64,000 nt of DNA, from assembly GCF_025145645.1 (NCBI RefSeq), contig NZ_CP102252.1, positions 3,286,001 through 3,350,000 of the forward strand, given 5' to 3'. The translations under genes were made by a program, and so were the position numbers. The notes below the pieces were generated by a model, which had not been told where the DNA came from, searched no databases, and saw only the letters and a program-made list of their open reading frames with translations. The stretch is from Alistipes senegalensis JC50. Its GTDB lineage: Bacteria; Bacteroidota; Bacteroidia; Bacteroidales; Rikenellaceae. Shown piece after piece: positions 9,904-17,849 of this stretch (position 1 is its first letter; every line of letters starts with the position of its first letter).

Positions 9904-9976
9904 TATCTTTGTACGCGAAGTGCGCAGCCCTCGGACTGCGCACTCCGTGTGCAAACCGAACAAATTTTTTATTCCA
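9904..9976 (+). promoter_or_regulatory. Internal promoter and 5' hairpin before the GH3 gene
   Basis: TATCTTTG (9904-9911), a perfect Bacteroidota -7 box, begins four bases after the stop codon of the binding lipoprotein. The predicted leader holds a perfect 9-bp inverted repeat, AGTGCGCAG/CTGCGCACT, around 9919-9945. This suggests the GH3 gene can be transcribed apart from the susCD operon. Confidence 0.7.
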
Positions 9977-12211
9977 ATGCCAAACAATGTTCTGATAAAG
10001 ACCCTTGCCGGGGTGTGCGCCCTTGCGGCGGTGGCCTGCGGCGGGGGACAGCAGCCCCGGAGCGATGTCGCCGTCTACCTCGACGAATCGCAGCCGATTG
10101 AAAAACGTGTCGAGGACGCCCTTTCGCGCATGACCCTCGAAGAGAAGGTCGCCATCCTCCACGCGCAGTCGAAATTCTCGTCGGCGGGAGTTCCGCGCCT
10201 GGGCATTCCCGAGGTGTGGTGCACCGACGGTCCTCACGGCATCCGCCCCGAGGTGCTGTGGGACGAGTGGGAGCAGGCCGGCTGGACGAACGACTCCTGC
10301 ACGGCCTTCCCGGCCCTGACGTGTCTCGCCGCGACGTGGAATCCCGAAATGTCGGCCCTCTACGGCAAATCCATCGGCGAGGAGGCCCGCTACCGCGAGA
10401 AAGACATCCTGCTGGGTCCTGGCGTGAACATCTACCGCACGCCGCTCAACGGCCGCAATTTCGAGTATATGGGCGAGGACCCTTTCCTCTCCGCGCGGAT
10501 GGTCGTTCCCTATGTCCGGGAGGTGCAGAAGAACGGCGTCGCCGCCTGCGTGAAGCACTTCGCGCTGAATAATCAGGAGGTGCACCGCCACGGCATCGAC
10601 GTTGAGGTCGGCGACCGGGCGCTGTACGAGATTTACCTTCCGGCCTTCAAGGCGGCCGTCGAGGAGGGCGGCGCCTGGGCGATCATGGGTTCCTACAATA
10701 AATATAAGGGCCAGCATTGCTGCCACAACCAGTATCTGCTGAACGACATTCTCAAACGCGACTGGGCGTTCGACGGGGTGGTCGTCTCCGACTGGGGCGG
10801 CGTCCACGACACGAAGCAGGCCGCCGAGAACGGTCTCGACATGGAGTTCGGGTCGTGGACCGACGGTTTGAGCTGGGGCGCCAGCAACGCCTATGACAAC
10901 TACTATCTGGCCGCTCCCTATCTCGACATGCTGCGCAAGGGCGAGGCTTCGACGGCCACGCTCGACGACAAGGCCCGCCGGGTGCTGCGGCTGATTTTCC
11001 GCACGGCGATGAATACGCAGAAACCGTTCGGGTCGCTCAATTCGCCCGAACATCTGGCCGCCGCACGCCGCATTGCGGGCGAGGGCATGGTGCTGCTGAA
11101 GAACGACGGCGGGGTGCTGCCGATCGACCTCGGGAAGACGAAGCGGATCGCCGTCGTGGGTGAGAATGCGATCAAGATGATGACCGTCGGCGGCGGCTCC
11201 TCGTCGCTCAAGGTGCGGCACGAATATACGCCGCTGGAGGGTATCCGCGCTGCCGCGGGCGACAAGGCCGAGGTGATTTACGAGCGCGGCTATGTCGGCG
11301 ACGTGACGGGCTATTACAACGGCGTGAAGACGGGGCAGGACCTCTCGGAGAAGCGTTCCGAGGAGCAGCTCATCGCCGACGCCGTGGCTGCGGCACGCGA
11401 GGCCGACGCCGTGATTTTCGTCGGCGGACTCAACAAGAGCGACCATCAGGACTGCGAGGGTGCCGACCGTCTGCAATACGGTCTGCCCTATGCGCAGGAC
11501 AAGGTGATCGAGGCGCTGGCCGGAGCCAATCCCAACCTGGCCGTCGTGATCGTTTCGGGCAACGCCGTGGCGATGCCGTGGATCGACCGCGTTCCGGCCG
11601 TTCTGGAGGCGTGGTTTTCGGGTTCGGAGGCCGGCAACGCGCTGGCCGACGTGGTGTTCGGGGCCGTGAACCCCTCGGGCAAGCTGCCCTTCACCTTCCC
11701 GGTGCGTCTGGAGGACAACAGCGCGCATGCGTTGGGTGAGTACCCCGGTACGGACAAGGTTGCCTACAACGAAGGGATTTTCGTGGGCTACCGCTGGCAC
11801 GACAAGGAGCGGATAAAACCGCTGTTCGCCTTCGGCCACGGCCTGAGCTACACGACGTTCGACATTGCGAATGTGACGGCGGACCGCACGGCCCTTGCGG
11901 CGAACGGCCGCATCCGGGTTTCGGCCGACGTGACCAACACGGGTTCGCGTCCGGGCGCCGAGGTCGTGCAGCTGTATATCGGCGACGAGCAGTCGTCGCT
12001 GCCGCGTCCGGTGAAGGAGCTGAAAGGATTTCAGAAAGTTTCTCTGAATCCCGGCCAAACGCAGACGGTGACTTTCGAGATCACGCCCGATATGCTTCGA
12101 TACTATGACGATGCGAAGGGCGCGTGGGTTGCCGAGCCGGGTGCGTTCACGGCCTGCGTGGGCGCCGCGTCGGACGATATTCGCGGCACGGTGGAGTTCG
12201 AATTGAAATGA
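9977..12211 (+). CDS. GH3 beta-glucosidase (lipoprotein)
   Basis: From the ATG at 9977 the protein has 744 residues; the open frame extends far upstream, but only this start gives a signal peptide (Cys in AVACGGGQQ). GH3 domains are complete. The N-terminal TIM barrel has KHFALNNQE and the nucleophile Asp272 in VVSDWGGVHDT. The alpha/beta sandwich domain starts near LLKNDGGVLPI, and a C-terminal fibronectin-III-like domain (VTNTGSRPGAEVVQLYIGD) closes the protein. It should release glucose from gluco-oligosaccharides in the periplasm and is the last gene of the locus. Linkage specificity cannot be read directly; the GH30 partner points to beta-1,6. Confidence 0.92.
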   Translation: MPNNVLIKTLAGVCALAAVACGGGQQPRSDVAVYLDESQPIEKRVEDALSRMTLEEKVAILHAQSKFSSAGVPRLGIPEVWCTDGPHGIRPEVLWDEWEQAGWTNDSCTAFPALTCLAATWNPEMSALYGKSIGEEARYREKDILLGPGVNIYRTPLNGRNFEYMGEDPFLSARMVVPYVREVQKNGVAACVKHFALNNQEVHRHGIDVEVGDRALYEIYLPAFKAAVEEGGAWAIMGSYNKYKGQHCCHNQYLLNDILKRDWAFDGVVVSDWGGVHDTKQAAENGLDMEFGSWTDGLSWGASNAYDNYYLAAPYLDMLRKGEASTATLDDKARRVLRLIFRTAMNTQKPFGSLNSPEHLAAARRIAGEGMVLLKNDGGVLPIDLGKTKRIAVVGENAIKMMTVGGGSSSLKVRHEYTPLEGIRAAAGDKAEVIYERGYVGDVTGYYNGVKTGQDLSEKRSEEQLIADAVAAAREADAVIFVGGLNKSDHQDCEGADRLQYGLPYAQDKVIEALAGANPNLAVVIVSGNAVAMPWIDRVPAVLEAWFSGSEAGNALADVVFGAVNPSGKLPFTFPVRLEDNSAHALGEYPGTDKVAYNEGIFVGYRWHDKERIKPLFAFGHGLSYTTFDIANVTADRTALAANGRIRVSADVTNTGSRPGAEVVQLYIGDEQSSLPRPVKELKGFQKVSLNPGQTQTVTFEITPDMLRYYDDAKGAWVAEPGAFTACVGAASDDIRGTVEFELK

Positions 12212-12228
12212 TTCCGCCGCCGGAAAAG

Positions 12229-12263
12229 AGAAGTCCGCGACCCTTCGGGGCCGCGGACTTTTT
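12229..12263. terminator. Bidirectional terminator between GH3 and the GNAT gene
   Basis: AAGTCCGCG and CCGCGGACTT form a strong stem around a CCCTTCGGGG core, followed by five T. The minus-strand acetyltransferase gene ends at its edge (12263), so the hairpin can serve both convergent genes. Confidence 0.85.
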
Positions 12264-12796
12264 CATTGTTCGGTCCGGATGCGATAGAGGACGTGCCTCC
12301 GCAGGGGATGGCCTTCCGGCAGGGCAGGGTGGTCGAACTCCCCGGCGTACTCCATGCCGAGCCGTTTCATCACGTTCAGCGAACGCCGGTTTCCGACGTA
12401 GGTGAAAGAGATGAGTTCCGGGATGCCGAGTTTCGCGGCGTGCGCGATGCAGGCCCGGGCGGCTTCGGTGGCGTATCCCTGTCCCCAGGCGTCGCGGCGC
12501 AGGCGCCAGCCGATTTCGATCTGTCCCGCCAGCTCTCCGGAGCTGGTTACGCGGTGCAGTCCGACGTAACCCAGGAGTTCGTTGTCAGAAAGACGTTCTA
12601 CGGCATACAACCCGAATCCGTCGGTCGAGAATTCGTCGCGGATGCGTTCCATCAGGGCTTGCGACTCCGCATCCGTCAACGGTGCGGGGTAAAACTCCAT
12701 GACTCGCGCGTCGGCGTTCATGGCGGCGAATGCCGGTCGGTCTTCCTCCCGCCATGCGCGCAGTGCGAGACGGGCTGTTTGGGGCGGAAACAACAT
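12263..12796 (-). CDS. GNAT-family N-acetyltransferase (RimJ/RimL-like)
   Basis: The 177-residue protein has the N-terminal TARLxLRxWREEDRPAF block, the central IGWRLRRDAWGQGYATEAA acetyl-CoA pyrophosphate-binding motif and the late YVGNRRSLNVMKRLGMEYAGEFDHP segment. All are typical of RimJ/RimL-like transferases that acetylate ribosomal protein N-termini or small amines. The substrate is unknown. It starts 35 bp after the cdaA stop on the same strand and is probably cotranscribed with it. Confidence 0.85.
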   Translation of the reverse strand: MLFPPQTARLALRAWREEDRPAFAAMNADARVMEFYPAPLTDAESQALMERIRDEFSTDGFGLYAVERLSDNELLGYVGLHRVTSSGELAGQIEIGWRLRRDAWGQGYATEAARACIAHAAKLGIPELISFTYVGNRRSLNVMKRLGMEYAGEFDHPALPEGHPLRRHVLYRIRTEQ

Positions 12797-12831
12797 TTCA
12801 ATATGATTTCAGCCGGATGTCCCGGGCTTTT

Positions 12832-13632
12832 TTACTCCGCCACCTCTTTTTTCGAGCGTTTGCGCGTGTTGATCGTCAGATAGCGTTGCAGGGTCTGCTG
12901 CAACCGCACGGGGTCGATGTCCAGGCGGATTTCGCCGCCCTGCGCGATCGAGATGTCGCCCGTCTCCTCGGAAACGACCACGATGATGGCGTCCGAGATC
13001 TCGCTCATGCCGATCGCCGCACGGTGGCGCGTGCCGAACGACTTGGGAACGTCGCTCTGCGTCACCGGGAGGATGCACTTGGCGGCCACGATCCGGTCGC
13101 CCTCGATCAGTACGGCGCCGTCGTGCAGGGGCGCGTTCTTGAAGAAGATGTTTTTCAGGAGCGATGTCGAGACCTTGGCGTCGAGGGCGATGCCGCCTTC
13201 GGCGATCAGCCGCAGGTCGCTCTGCTGGCCGATGACGATCAGCGCCCCGGTCTTGGTCTCCGACATTTCGCGGCAGGCCGTGACGATCGGCGCCACATTG
13301 GTCTGCACGGTGTCCTCACCGGTCGAGAAGATGCGCGAGATGAAGTTGAAATGTTTCTGGCGCATGCCGATCATTTGCAGGAAGCGCCGCAGTTCGGGCT
13401 GGAAGACGATGATCAGCGCGATGGCTCCCACCGAGATCAGTTGTCCGAGGATGGTCGATAACAACTCCATGTTCAATGCCCGCACGACCACCCACAGCAG
13501 GTAGACGGCGATGATTCCCGAGAGGATATACGGCGCATTGGTGCCCTTGGTCATGCGGTATATCCAGTACATGATGACGGCAACCAGGATGATGTCGATG
13601 AAATCGACGAATGTGAACGGAACGAATCCCAT
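12832..13632 (-). CDS. cdaA: Diadenylate cyclase CdaA (c-di-AMP synthase)
   Basis: The protein has 266 residues. Three membrane helices occupy the first 90 residues (FIDIILVAVIMYWIYRM, LSGIIAVYLLWVVVRAL, LGQLISVGAIALIIVFQPELR). The DAC domain follows with both diagnostic motifs: LHDGAVLIEGDRI (DGA) and GTRHRAAIGMSE (RHR). It condenses two ATP to c-di-AMP, a second messenger that usually controls osmolyte and potassium balance. In many Bacteroidota cdaA lies next to folP; here folP is 14 kb away. The upstream region is unusual: a tandem array carrying three consensus promoters. Confidence 0.95.
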   Translation of the reverse strand: MGFVPFTFVDFIDIILVAVIMYWIYRMTKGTNAPYILSGIIAVYLLWVVVRALNMELLSTILGQLISVGAIALIIVFQPELRRFLQMIGMRQKHFNFISRIFSTGEDTVQTNVAPIVTACREMSETKTGALIVIGQQSDLRLIAEGGIALDAKVSTSLLKNIFFKNAPLHDGAVLIEGDRIVAAKCILPVTQSDVPKSFGTRHRAAIGMSEISDAIIVVVSEETGDISIAQGGEIRLDIDPVRLQQTLQRYLTINTRKRSKKEVAE

Positions 13633-13656
13633 CGTTTGTCGGCGTTATTTGGTTTA

Positions 13657-13940
13657 CAAAGGTACAAAAAAATCGGCCGGGGCCAAAACCGAACTGTGTA
13701 TCCCGGTCCGGCAAAACCTTCCGACCCTAAAAAGTGCCGTTACGGCACCAAAGGTACAAAAAAGTCGTATAGGTCCAAACCCGAATTGCGATGCAGTCCG
13801 GCAAAACCTTCCGACTCTAAGAAGTGCCGTTACGGCGCCAAAGGTACAAAAAAGTCGGCCGGGGCCAAAACCGAACTGTATCCCGGTCCGGCAAAACCTT
13901 TCCGGCAAAAGTGTCGTTGCGACACCAAAGGTATAAAAAA
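13657..13940 (-). repeat. Tandem array of promoter repeats upstream of cdaA
   Basis: Units of 87-92 bp start at 13658, 13750 and 13840, with a partial fourth at 13927. Read on the minus strand, units 1-3 each contain TTTG, exactly 19 bp, then TACCTTTG: boxes at 13657-13664, 13749-13756 and 13839-13846. The fourth copy has only TACCTTTG (13926-13933). Units 2-4 put a palindrome directly after the -7 box. It reads GTGCCG/CGGCAC in unit 2 and GTGTCG/CGACAC in unit 4, a paired compensating change; unit 3 has one imperfect arm. All promoters point at cdaA. Confidence 0.85.
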
Positions 13941-13976
13941 ACACCGACTTCCGCTCAGCGGGGAAGCCGGTATTTT
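13937..13976 (-). terminator. Terminator after the OmpH-like gene
   Basis: On the minus strand GCCGGCTTCC pairs with GGAAGTCGGT (with G-U pairs) across CCGCTGAGC and is followed by a run of seven T. It lies between the stop codon at 13996 and the promoter array. Confidence 0.65.
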
Positions 13977-13995
13977 ATTTTCCGCGGGGCAGAGG

Positions 13996-14583
13996 CTATT
14001 TCTTCTCGGCCTTCTTGTCCGCCGCGTAGAGTTCGTTGACCTTCGCCAGCACGGCGGGGGTGATGTTGAGCGTCGTGTCGGCGTCGATCAGCGCCGTGGC
14101 GTTGATGATCAGTTTGTACTTCTTGCCGGCGTTGATCTCCAGCACGGCGCGCTGCAACAGGTCCTGGGCGCGGTTGGTGAACACGTAGTTCTCCTCGTCG
14201 AGCGTCTGGGCCTCCTTCTGGGCGTTGGCCTGGTAGGATTCGGCCCTCTTCTGGATGCTCTCCTGCTGGGACTGCGCGTCGCGCGAGGTGATGAGTCCCT
14301 TCTGGTACTTCTCCTGCAACTGCGCGGCTTCGGCCTGAAGTCCCTTTTCACGCTGCGCCCAGCTCTTCTGCGCCTTTTCGGTCTTCTCCTGGAGCGCTAC
14401 GCCTTCGGTTTTGTAGAGGTCGCATTGCGCCAGCACGGCTTCGACCTGAACGTAAGCGATGTCGCTCGAAACAACCTGCTGTGCGACCGCTTCGGCCGCA
14501 TCCCCGGTCTGCTCTGCGGTTTTCGTGCCGCAGGCCGCGAGGACGAGAGCCGCAGCCAGCGCCGGAAAGAGAGTTTTTTTCAT
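13996..14583 (-). CDS. OmpH/Skp-family lipoprotein
   Basis: The 195-residue protein begins with a lipoprotein signal (LVLAACGTKTAEQ). Residues 40-60 (IAYVQVEAVLAQCDLYKTEG) match the start of the Skp/OmpH fold, and residues 62-130 form a long charged coiled coil (EKTEKAQKSWAQREKGLQ onward). The end returns to the small beta-domain (KYKLIINATALIDADTTLNIT), the typical Skp order. Skp-like chaperones hold unfolded outer-membrane proteins in the periplasm. The acylated form suggests membrane anchoring rather than a free trimer. It diverges from ruvA, with back-to-back promoters. Confidence 0.8.
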   Translation of the reverse strand: MKKTLFPALAAALVLAACGTKTAEQTGDAAEAVAQQVVSSDIAYVQVEAVLAQCDLYKTEGVALQEKTEKAQKSWAQREKGLQAEAAQLQEKYQKGLITSRDAQSQQESIQKRAESYQANAQKEAQTLDEENYVFTNRAQDLLQRAVLEINAGKKYKLIINATALIDADTTLNITPAVLAKVNELYAADKKAEKK

Positions 14584-14627
14584 GTCGTTTTGCTATTTGA
14601 AAAGTTAATTATTCTGCGTTTGAGTCA

Positions 14628-14655
14628 CAAAGGTAAAAAAAAATCTTTACTTTTG
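14628..14655. promoter_or_regulatory. Divergent promoters for ompH-like gene and ruvA
   Basis: CAAAGGTA at 14628-14635 reads TACCTTTG on the minus strand, and TACTTTTG at 14648-14655 serves ruvA. The two -7 boxes are only 12 bp apart, so each polymerase would cover the other promoter. Confidence 0.7.
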
Positions 14656-14682
14656 CCCAACCTGCATTAAATTTTGACTTTC

Positions 14683-15270
14683 ATGTACGAATACATCAAG
14701 GGAACCGTCGCCGAAGTCGCTCCGGCTTACGCCGTTATCGACGCCGGCGGGGTGGGCTACTACCTCCATATTTCGCTCGAAACCTATGCCGCCGTCGAGC
14801 ACGCCTCCGAGGCCAGGCTTTACGTGCACTACGTCGTCCGCGAGGACGCCCAGCTGCTCTACGGGTTTTCGACGAAGATCGAGCGGGAATTGTTCCGGCT
14901 GCTGATCAGCGTTTCGGGCGTGGGCGGCAATACGGCCCGCATGATCCTCTCGACCTACTCGCCGCGCGAATTGCAGGGGATCATCACCTCGGGCAACGCC
15001 GTGCTGCTGAAGAACGTCAAGGGGCTGGGCCTCAAGACGGCGCAGAAGATCATCGTCGAGCTGAGCGGCAAACTCGCCGTGCTGGGGGCCGATACGGCCG
15101 ATGCGCCCCTTGCCGCGGCCGACGGCGGCAGTTTCGACGAGGCCCTCGCCGCGCTGGTCATGCTGGGCTTCGCCCGCGCCGCCGCCGAAAAGGTCCTGCG
15201 CGCCGTGATGCGCGAACTGCCGCAGGCTCCGGTCGAGGAGCTGATCCGCGCGGCGCTTAAACGCCTGTGA
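14683..15270 (+). CDS. ruvA: Holliday junction branch migration protein RuvA
   Basis: The protein has 195 residues from the ATG at 14683; a TTG nine bases earlier is less likely. The OB-fold start (MYEYIKGTVAEVAPAYAVID, GGVGYYLHIS) is canonical. Two helix-hairpin-helix segments follow (LLISVSGVGGNTARMILS and LLKNVKGLGLKTAQKIIVEL), and domain III, which contacts RuvB, closes the protein (EALAALVMLGFARAAAEKVL). RuvA binds four-way junctions and loads RuvB. The leader is about 20 nt after the TACTTTTG box, and a strong terminator follows at 15347. Confidence 0.97.
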   Translation: MYEYIKGTVAEVAPAYAVIDAGGVGYYLHISLETYAAVEHASEARLYVHYVVREDAQLLYGFSTKIERELFRLLISVSGVGGNTARMILSTYSPRELQGIITSGNAVLLKNVKGLGLKTAQKIIVELSGKLAVLGADTADAPLAAADGGSFDEALAALVMLGFARAAAEKVLRAVMRELPQAPVEELIRAALKRL

Positions 15271-15346
15271 CGTGAAAAATGCTCCGTACGGGGATTGTTA
15301 CGGACGGAAGCGACGGCCGGCATTCTCGGTTTTTCTTCTTTTTTTT

Positions 15347-15378
15347 GTCCGCCGGCATGCCGTGCGGACGTTTTTTTT
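15347..15378 (+). terminator. Terminator after ruvA
   Basis: GTCCGC (15347-15352) and GCGGAC (15364-15369) enclose an 11-base loop and are followed by eight T from 15371. Confidence 0.8.
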
Positions 15379-15427
15379 CGTTTCTTGTTCGTAAATCGGA
15401 TTGTTTTATGTAAATTTGCACGATTGT

Positions 15428-16027
15428 ATGCCGATGAAACGACTTATCACCTTACTGAGCGTGGCCCTGCCCGTGCTGTTGAGCGGTTGCTCCGACGAGG
15501 AGGACATCCTCCCCGAGCAGCGCGAGAAGATCGTCTCGTACCTCGAAAGGACCCACACCCCGACACTCGTTTCCGAGGCCGAGGCCGACGAGGAGGGGCA
15601 GTTGCCGTTCTATACCACCGCGGGCAGCACGGTCTACCGGTATATCATCAATTACTACCGTCCCAACCGGGAGTCCTATCCGGCGGTGACGGCCGCGTCG
15701 AAGGTCACCATCACCTTCCGGGCCTATGTCTTCAGCTATTCGAACATTACGGATTCCACGTTCCCGTTCTATTCGAACGATCCGTTGTTGCAGGCGGCTT
15801 ATGAGGACCTGGGGCTGACGCCCGGGGCGTGGTCGTTCGAACCGCTGACGCTCGATATGCGCGGTGACATACTAAAAGGACTCCGGCATGCGTTACTTGG
15901 TTGTCGCGCCGGGGACGAGGTAGAGGCGTACATGACCTACAACGAGGCTTTCGGCGACAAATATTTCACGACGATCCCGCGGGAAAGCCCGGTCGCGTGG
16001 TATTTCACGGTCGAATCCGTCGAATGA
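15428..16027 (+). CDS. FKBP-like lipoprotein
   Basis: The 199-residue protein has a lipoprotein signal (LLSGCSDEED); the acidic residues after Cys resemble a surface-export signal. The C-terminal half has an FKBP outline: a DILKGLRHALLGCRAGDEVEAYM stretch, then EAFGDKYFTTIPRESPVAWYFTVESV, where FKBPs have their YG...IP...L/F...V segment. Prolyl isomerase activity is possible but not certain, since the fold is short. The -7 box TAAATTTG (15411-15418) ends ten bases before the ATG, so the transcript would be nearly leaderless. A second ATG lies at 15434. It is paired with another FKBP-like lipoprotein 32 bp downstream. Confidence 0.65.
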   Translation: MPMKRLITLLSVALPVLLSGCSDEEDILPEQREKIVSYLERTHTPTLVSEAEADEEGQLPFYTTAGSTVYRYIINYYRPNRESYPAVTAASKVTITFRAYVFSYSNITDSTFPFYSNDPLLQAAYEDLGLTPGAWSFEPLTLDMRGDILKGLRHALLGCRAGDEVEAYMTYNEAFGDKYFTTIPRESPVAWYFTVESVE

Positions 16028-16059
16028 ACGAACCCGAAAAAAGAACCGTTTAACGAAAT

Positions 16060-17655
16060 ATGAAATTGATCACCCGTTTTCTGTACCTCCCGGCAGCCTG
16101 CATCGCGCTGCTGTCCTCCTGTGCCGAAGATCAGACCGAGTCGTACGACAAGTTCGAGGATCAGGCCCTCGAAGCGTATATGACGCAGAAGCATCCCGAA
16201 TTGCTGGAAAATTACCAGACCGAGGGCGGCTATTACGTCGATGTGCTTGAGGCTGGCAATCCCGATGCCAAACCGGTGAACGATACGATCTGCTGGGTGA
16301 AGTTCGATTTCTCGGGCCGCGACCTGAGCGGCAACATCGCCCTCACGCGCCGCGCTTCGGAAGCCTATCAGCTCGGGACCTTCACCAAATACACCCATTA
16401 CGTGCCTTATTACCGCTACTGCGGCACCGCGAACTCCGGACTGATCGAGGGCACTTACCTGGCCATGCGCAATACGCTGCATCTCGGCGAGGAGTATGCC
16501 AGGAAAAAGGGGATCGACCGGGAGTACCTTTTGCGTGAGGGTGACATCGTGCGGCTCTATATGCCTTCGCGCGTCGTCGGTTCGGGCGGTCTGGGCGGCG
16601 ACGGCGGTTACGAAGGGCAATATTCGCTCAACGCCAAGCGCCCCCTCATCATGGAGATGGAGATTTGCGGCATTGATAAAAACCCGCTGGAGGCCGAAGG
16701 TTCGCTGGTCGATGCTTTCGCCAAGTCCAACGGCGGGATGGTGATGTACACCAAGGACGGGGAGGACGGCACCGAAAAGCGCCCGACCGATCCCGATGAC
16801 GAAAGGCATCCCTATAAGCCCGGTGTCGAGCGGTGGGTGAGCGCCTGCGACACCGTGGCGCAGCTCTACGTCAATGTCAAGTACGATCCGGCCGAGACGC
16901 TGGCAGGGGACAAGTTCACGTTCGATTTCGCCGATCCTGAAAATGATGTCGCAAACAAACCTTATAACGTCGGTTACGAGCCTTATAACGGTTCCGATCT
17001 GGAGAAAGAGATCTCCGAAGCGCTTGTGAAGCGTTTCCACGGCGAAGGCGACGACTACAAGGTCTACGAGGGCGTGGATAAGCTCGAATCGGATTCGGTC
17101 GGGCTCGACGGTACGGCCAAGATCTGGTATATCGGCCGTTTCCTCGACGGCTTCATCTTCGATACGAATATCGACGAGGTGAAGGAGATCATCTACGGGG
17201 CGGGCAATTATACCGAGGGTACGGTGAAGTCCTACAAGCCGGAAGATGGCGGCGATCTAACGGCGTGGTACTATACGGTGCCCAACCTGCGCTACGGCCA
17301 GTGGGCGGCTTTCGTCACCACCTCGACCAACGCCTACGGGACGAGCGGCAAGAGCGGAAGTTCGACCACCTCGTCGTCGGGCAACGGCTATTCGTCGAGC
17401 TATTACGATTACCTGAACTACCTGAACTATTCGCAGATGTATTACGGCAACAGCGGCCTTTACGGCGGTTATTACGGCGATTACTACGGATACGGCGGTC
17501 TGGGCTACGGAGGCTATTACGGCGGTTATTACGGGGGCTACGGCTACGATTACGGTTCGACGGGCACGACCACGACCACGACGACCGTGACGACGGAAAT
17601 TCCCTCTTTCGCGCCGCTGATCTACCAGTTCTACATCGAGCCGGCGGAGGATTGA
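16060..17655 (+). CDS. FKBP-like lipoprotein with Gly/Tyr-rich insertion
   Basis: The 531-residue protein has a lipoprotein signal (LLSSCAEDQTES). The N-terminal half (residues 40-215) resembles a diverged FKBP module. The C-terminal half reads more clearly as FKBP: WYIGRFLDGFIFDTNIDEV, LRYGQWAAFVTTSTNAYG and, after an interruption, IPSFAPLIYQFYIEP. The interruption (residues about 428-510) is Ser/Thr-, then Tyr/Gly-rich, with repeated YGG and GYYG steps, and ends in a threonine run. It sits where the FKBP 80s flap loop would be. Function is unknown; an assembly or adhesion role of the low-complexity loop is speculation. A terminator follows at 17688. Confidence 0.6.
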   Translation: MKLITRFLYLPAACIALLSSCAEDQTESYDKFEDQALEAYMTQKHPELLENYQTEGGYYVDVLEAGNPDAKPVNDTICWVKFDFSGRDLSGNIALTRRASEAYQLGTFTKYTHYVPYYRYCGTANSGLIEGTYLAMRNTLHLGEEYARKKGIDREYLLREGDIVRLYMPSRVVGSGGLGGDGGYEGQYSLNAKRPLIMEMEICGIDKNPLEAEGSLVDAFAKSNGGMVMYTKDGEDGTEKRPTDPDDERHPYKPGVERWVSACDTVAQLYVNVKYDPAETLAGDKFTFDFADPENDVANKPYNVGYEPYNGSDLEKEISEALVKRFHGEGDDYKVYEGVDKLESDSVGLDGTAKIWYIGRFLDGFIFDTNIDEVKEIIYGAGNYTEGTVKSYKPEDGGDLTAWYYTVPNLRYGQWAAFVTTSTNAYGTSGKSGSSTTSSSGNGYSSSYYDYLNYLNYSQMYYGNSGLYGGYYGDYYGYGGLGYGGYYGGYYGGYGYDYGSTGTTTTTTTVTTEIPSFAPLIYQFYIEPAED

Positions 17656-17687
17656 TCCGCGTGTCGCACAACGGTTTCGGACTATGG

Positions 17688-17715
17688 AAAACCCTGCTTC
17701 GGCGGGGTTTTTCTT
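17688..17715 (+). terminator. Terminator after the FKBP-like pair
   Basis: AACCCTGC, a TTCG loop and GCGGGGTT form a compact stem followed by TTTCTTTT. Confidence 0.85.
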
Positions 17716-17781
17716 TTGCCCCGGCGCGACTTCCGTTCTTTTTCGCGCGCGTTTCATTTTAATTGCACTTTTTCGGGCAGA

Positions 17782-17815
17782 AATTTTGCAATTACGCAAA
17801 ATTGTACTAACTTAG
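17782..17815 (+). promoter_or_regulatory. Promoter with palindromic operator for the small HTH gene
   Basis: AATTTTGC (17782-17789) and GCAAAATT (17796-17803) are perfect 8-bp arms around six bases. The left arm overlaps the -33 position and the right arm lies in the spacer of a promoter whose -7 box is TAACTTAG (17808-17815). This is classic repressor-operator geometry and suggests autoregulation by the HTH protein that follows. Confidence 0.55.
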
Positions 17816-17849
17816 TTGTGCAGAACCATCAACCAAAAATTCAAGGGAT

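Noticed and set aside
13657..13940. CRISPR array
   Set aside because: Units of about 90 bp are similar over their whole length; there are no short identical repeats with unique spacers and no cas genes.
13636..14670. Plus-strand frame of 344 codons over the cdaA promoter array
   Set aside because: It is open only because the repeat units are multiples or near multiples of three and it then runs antisense through the OmpH-like gene.
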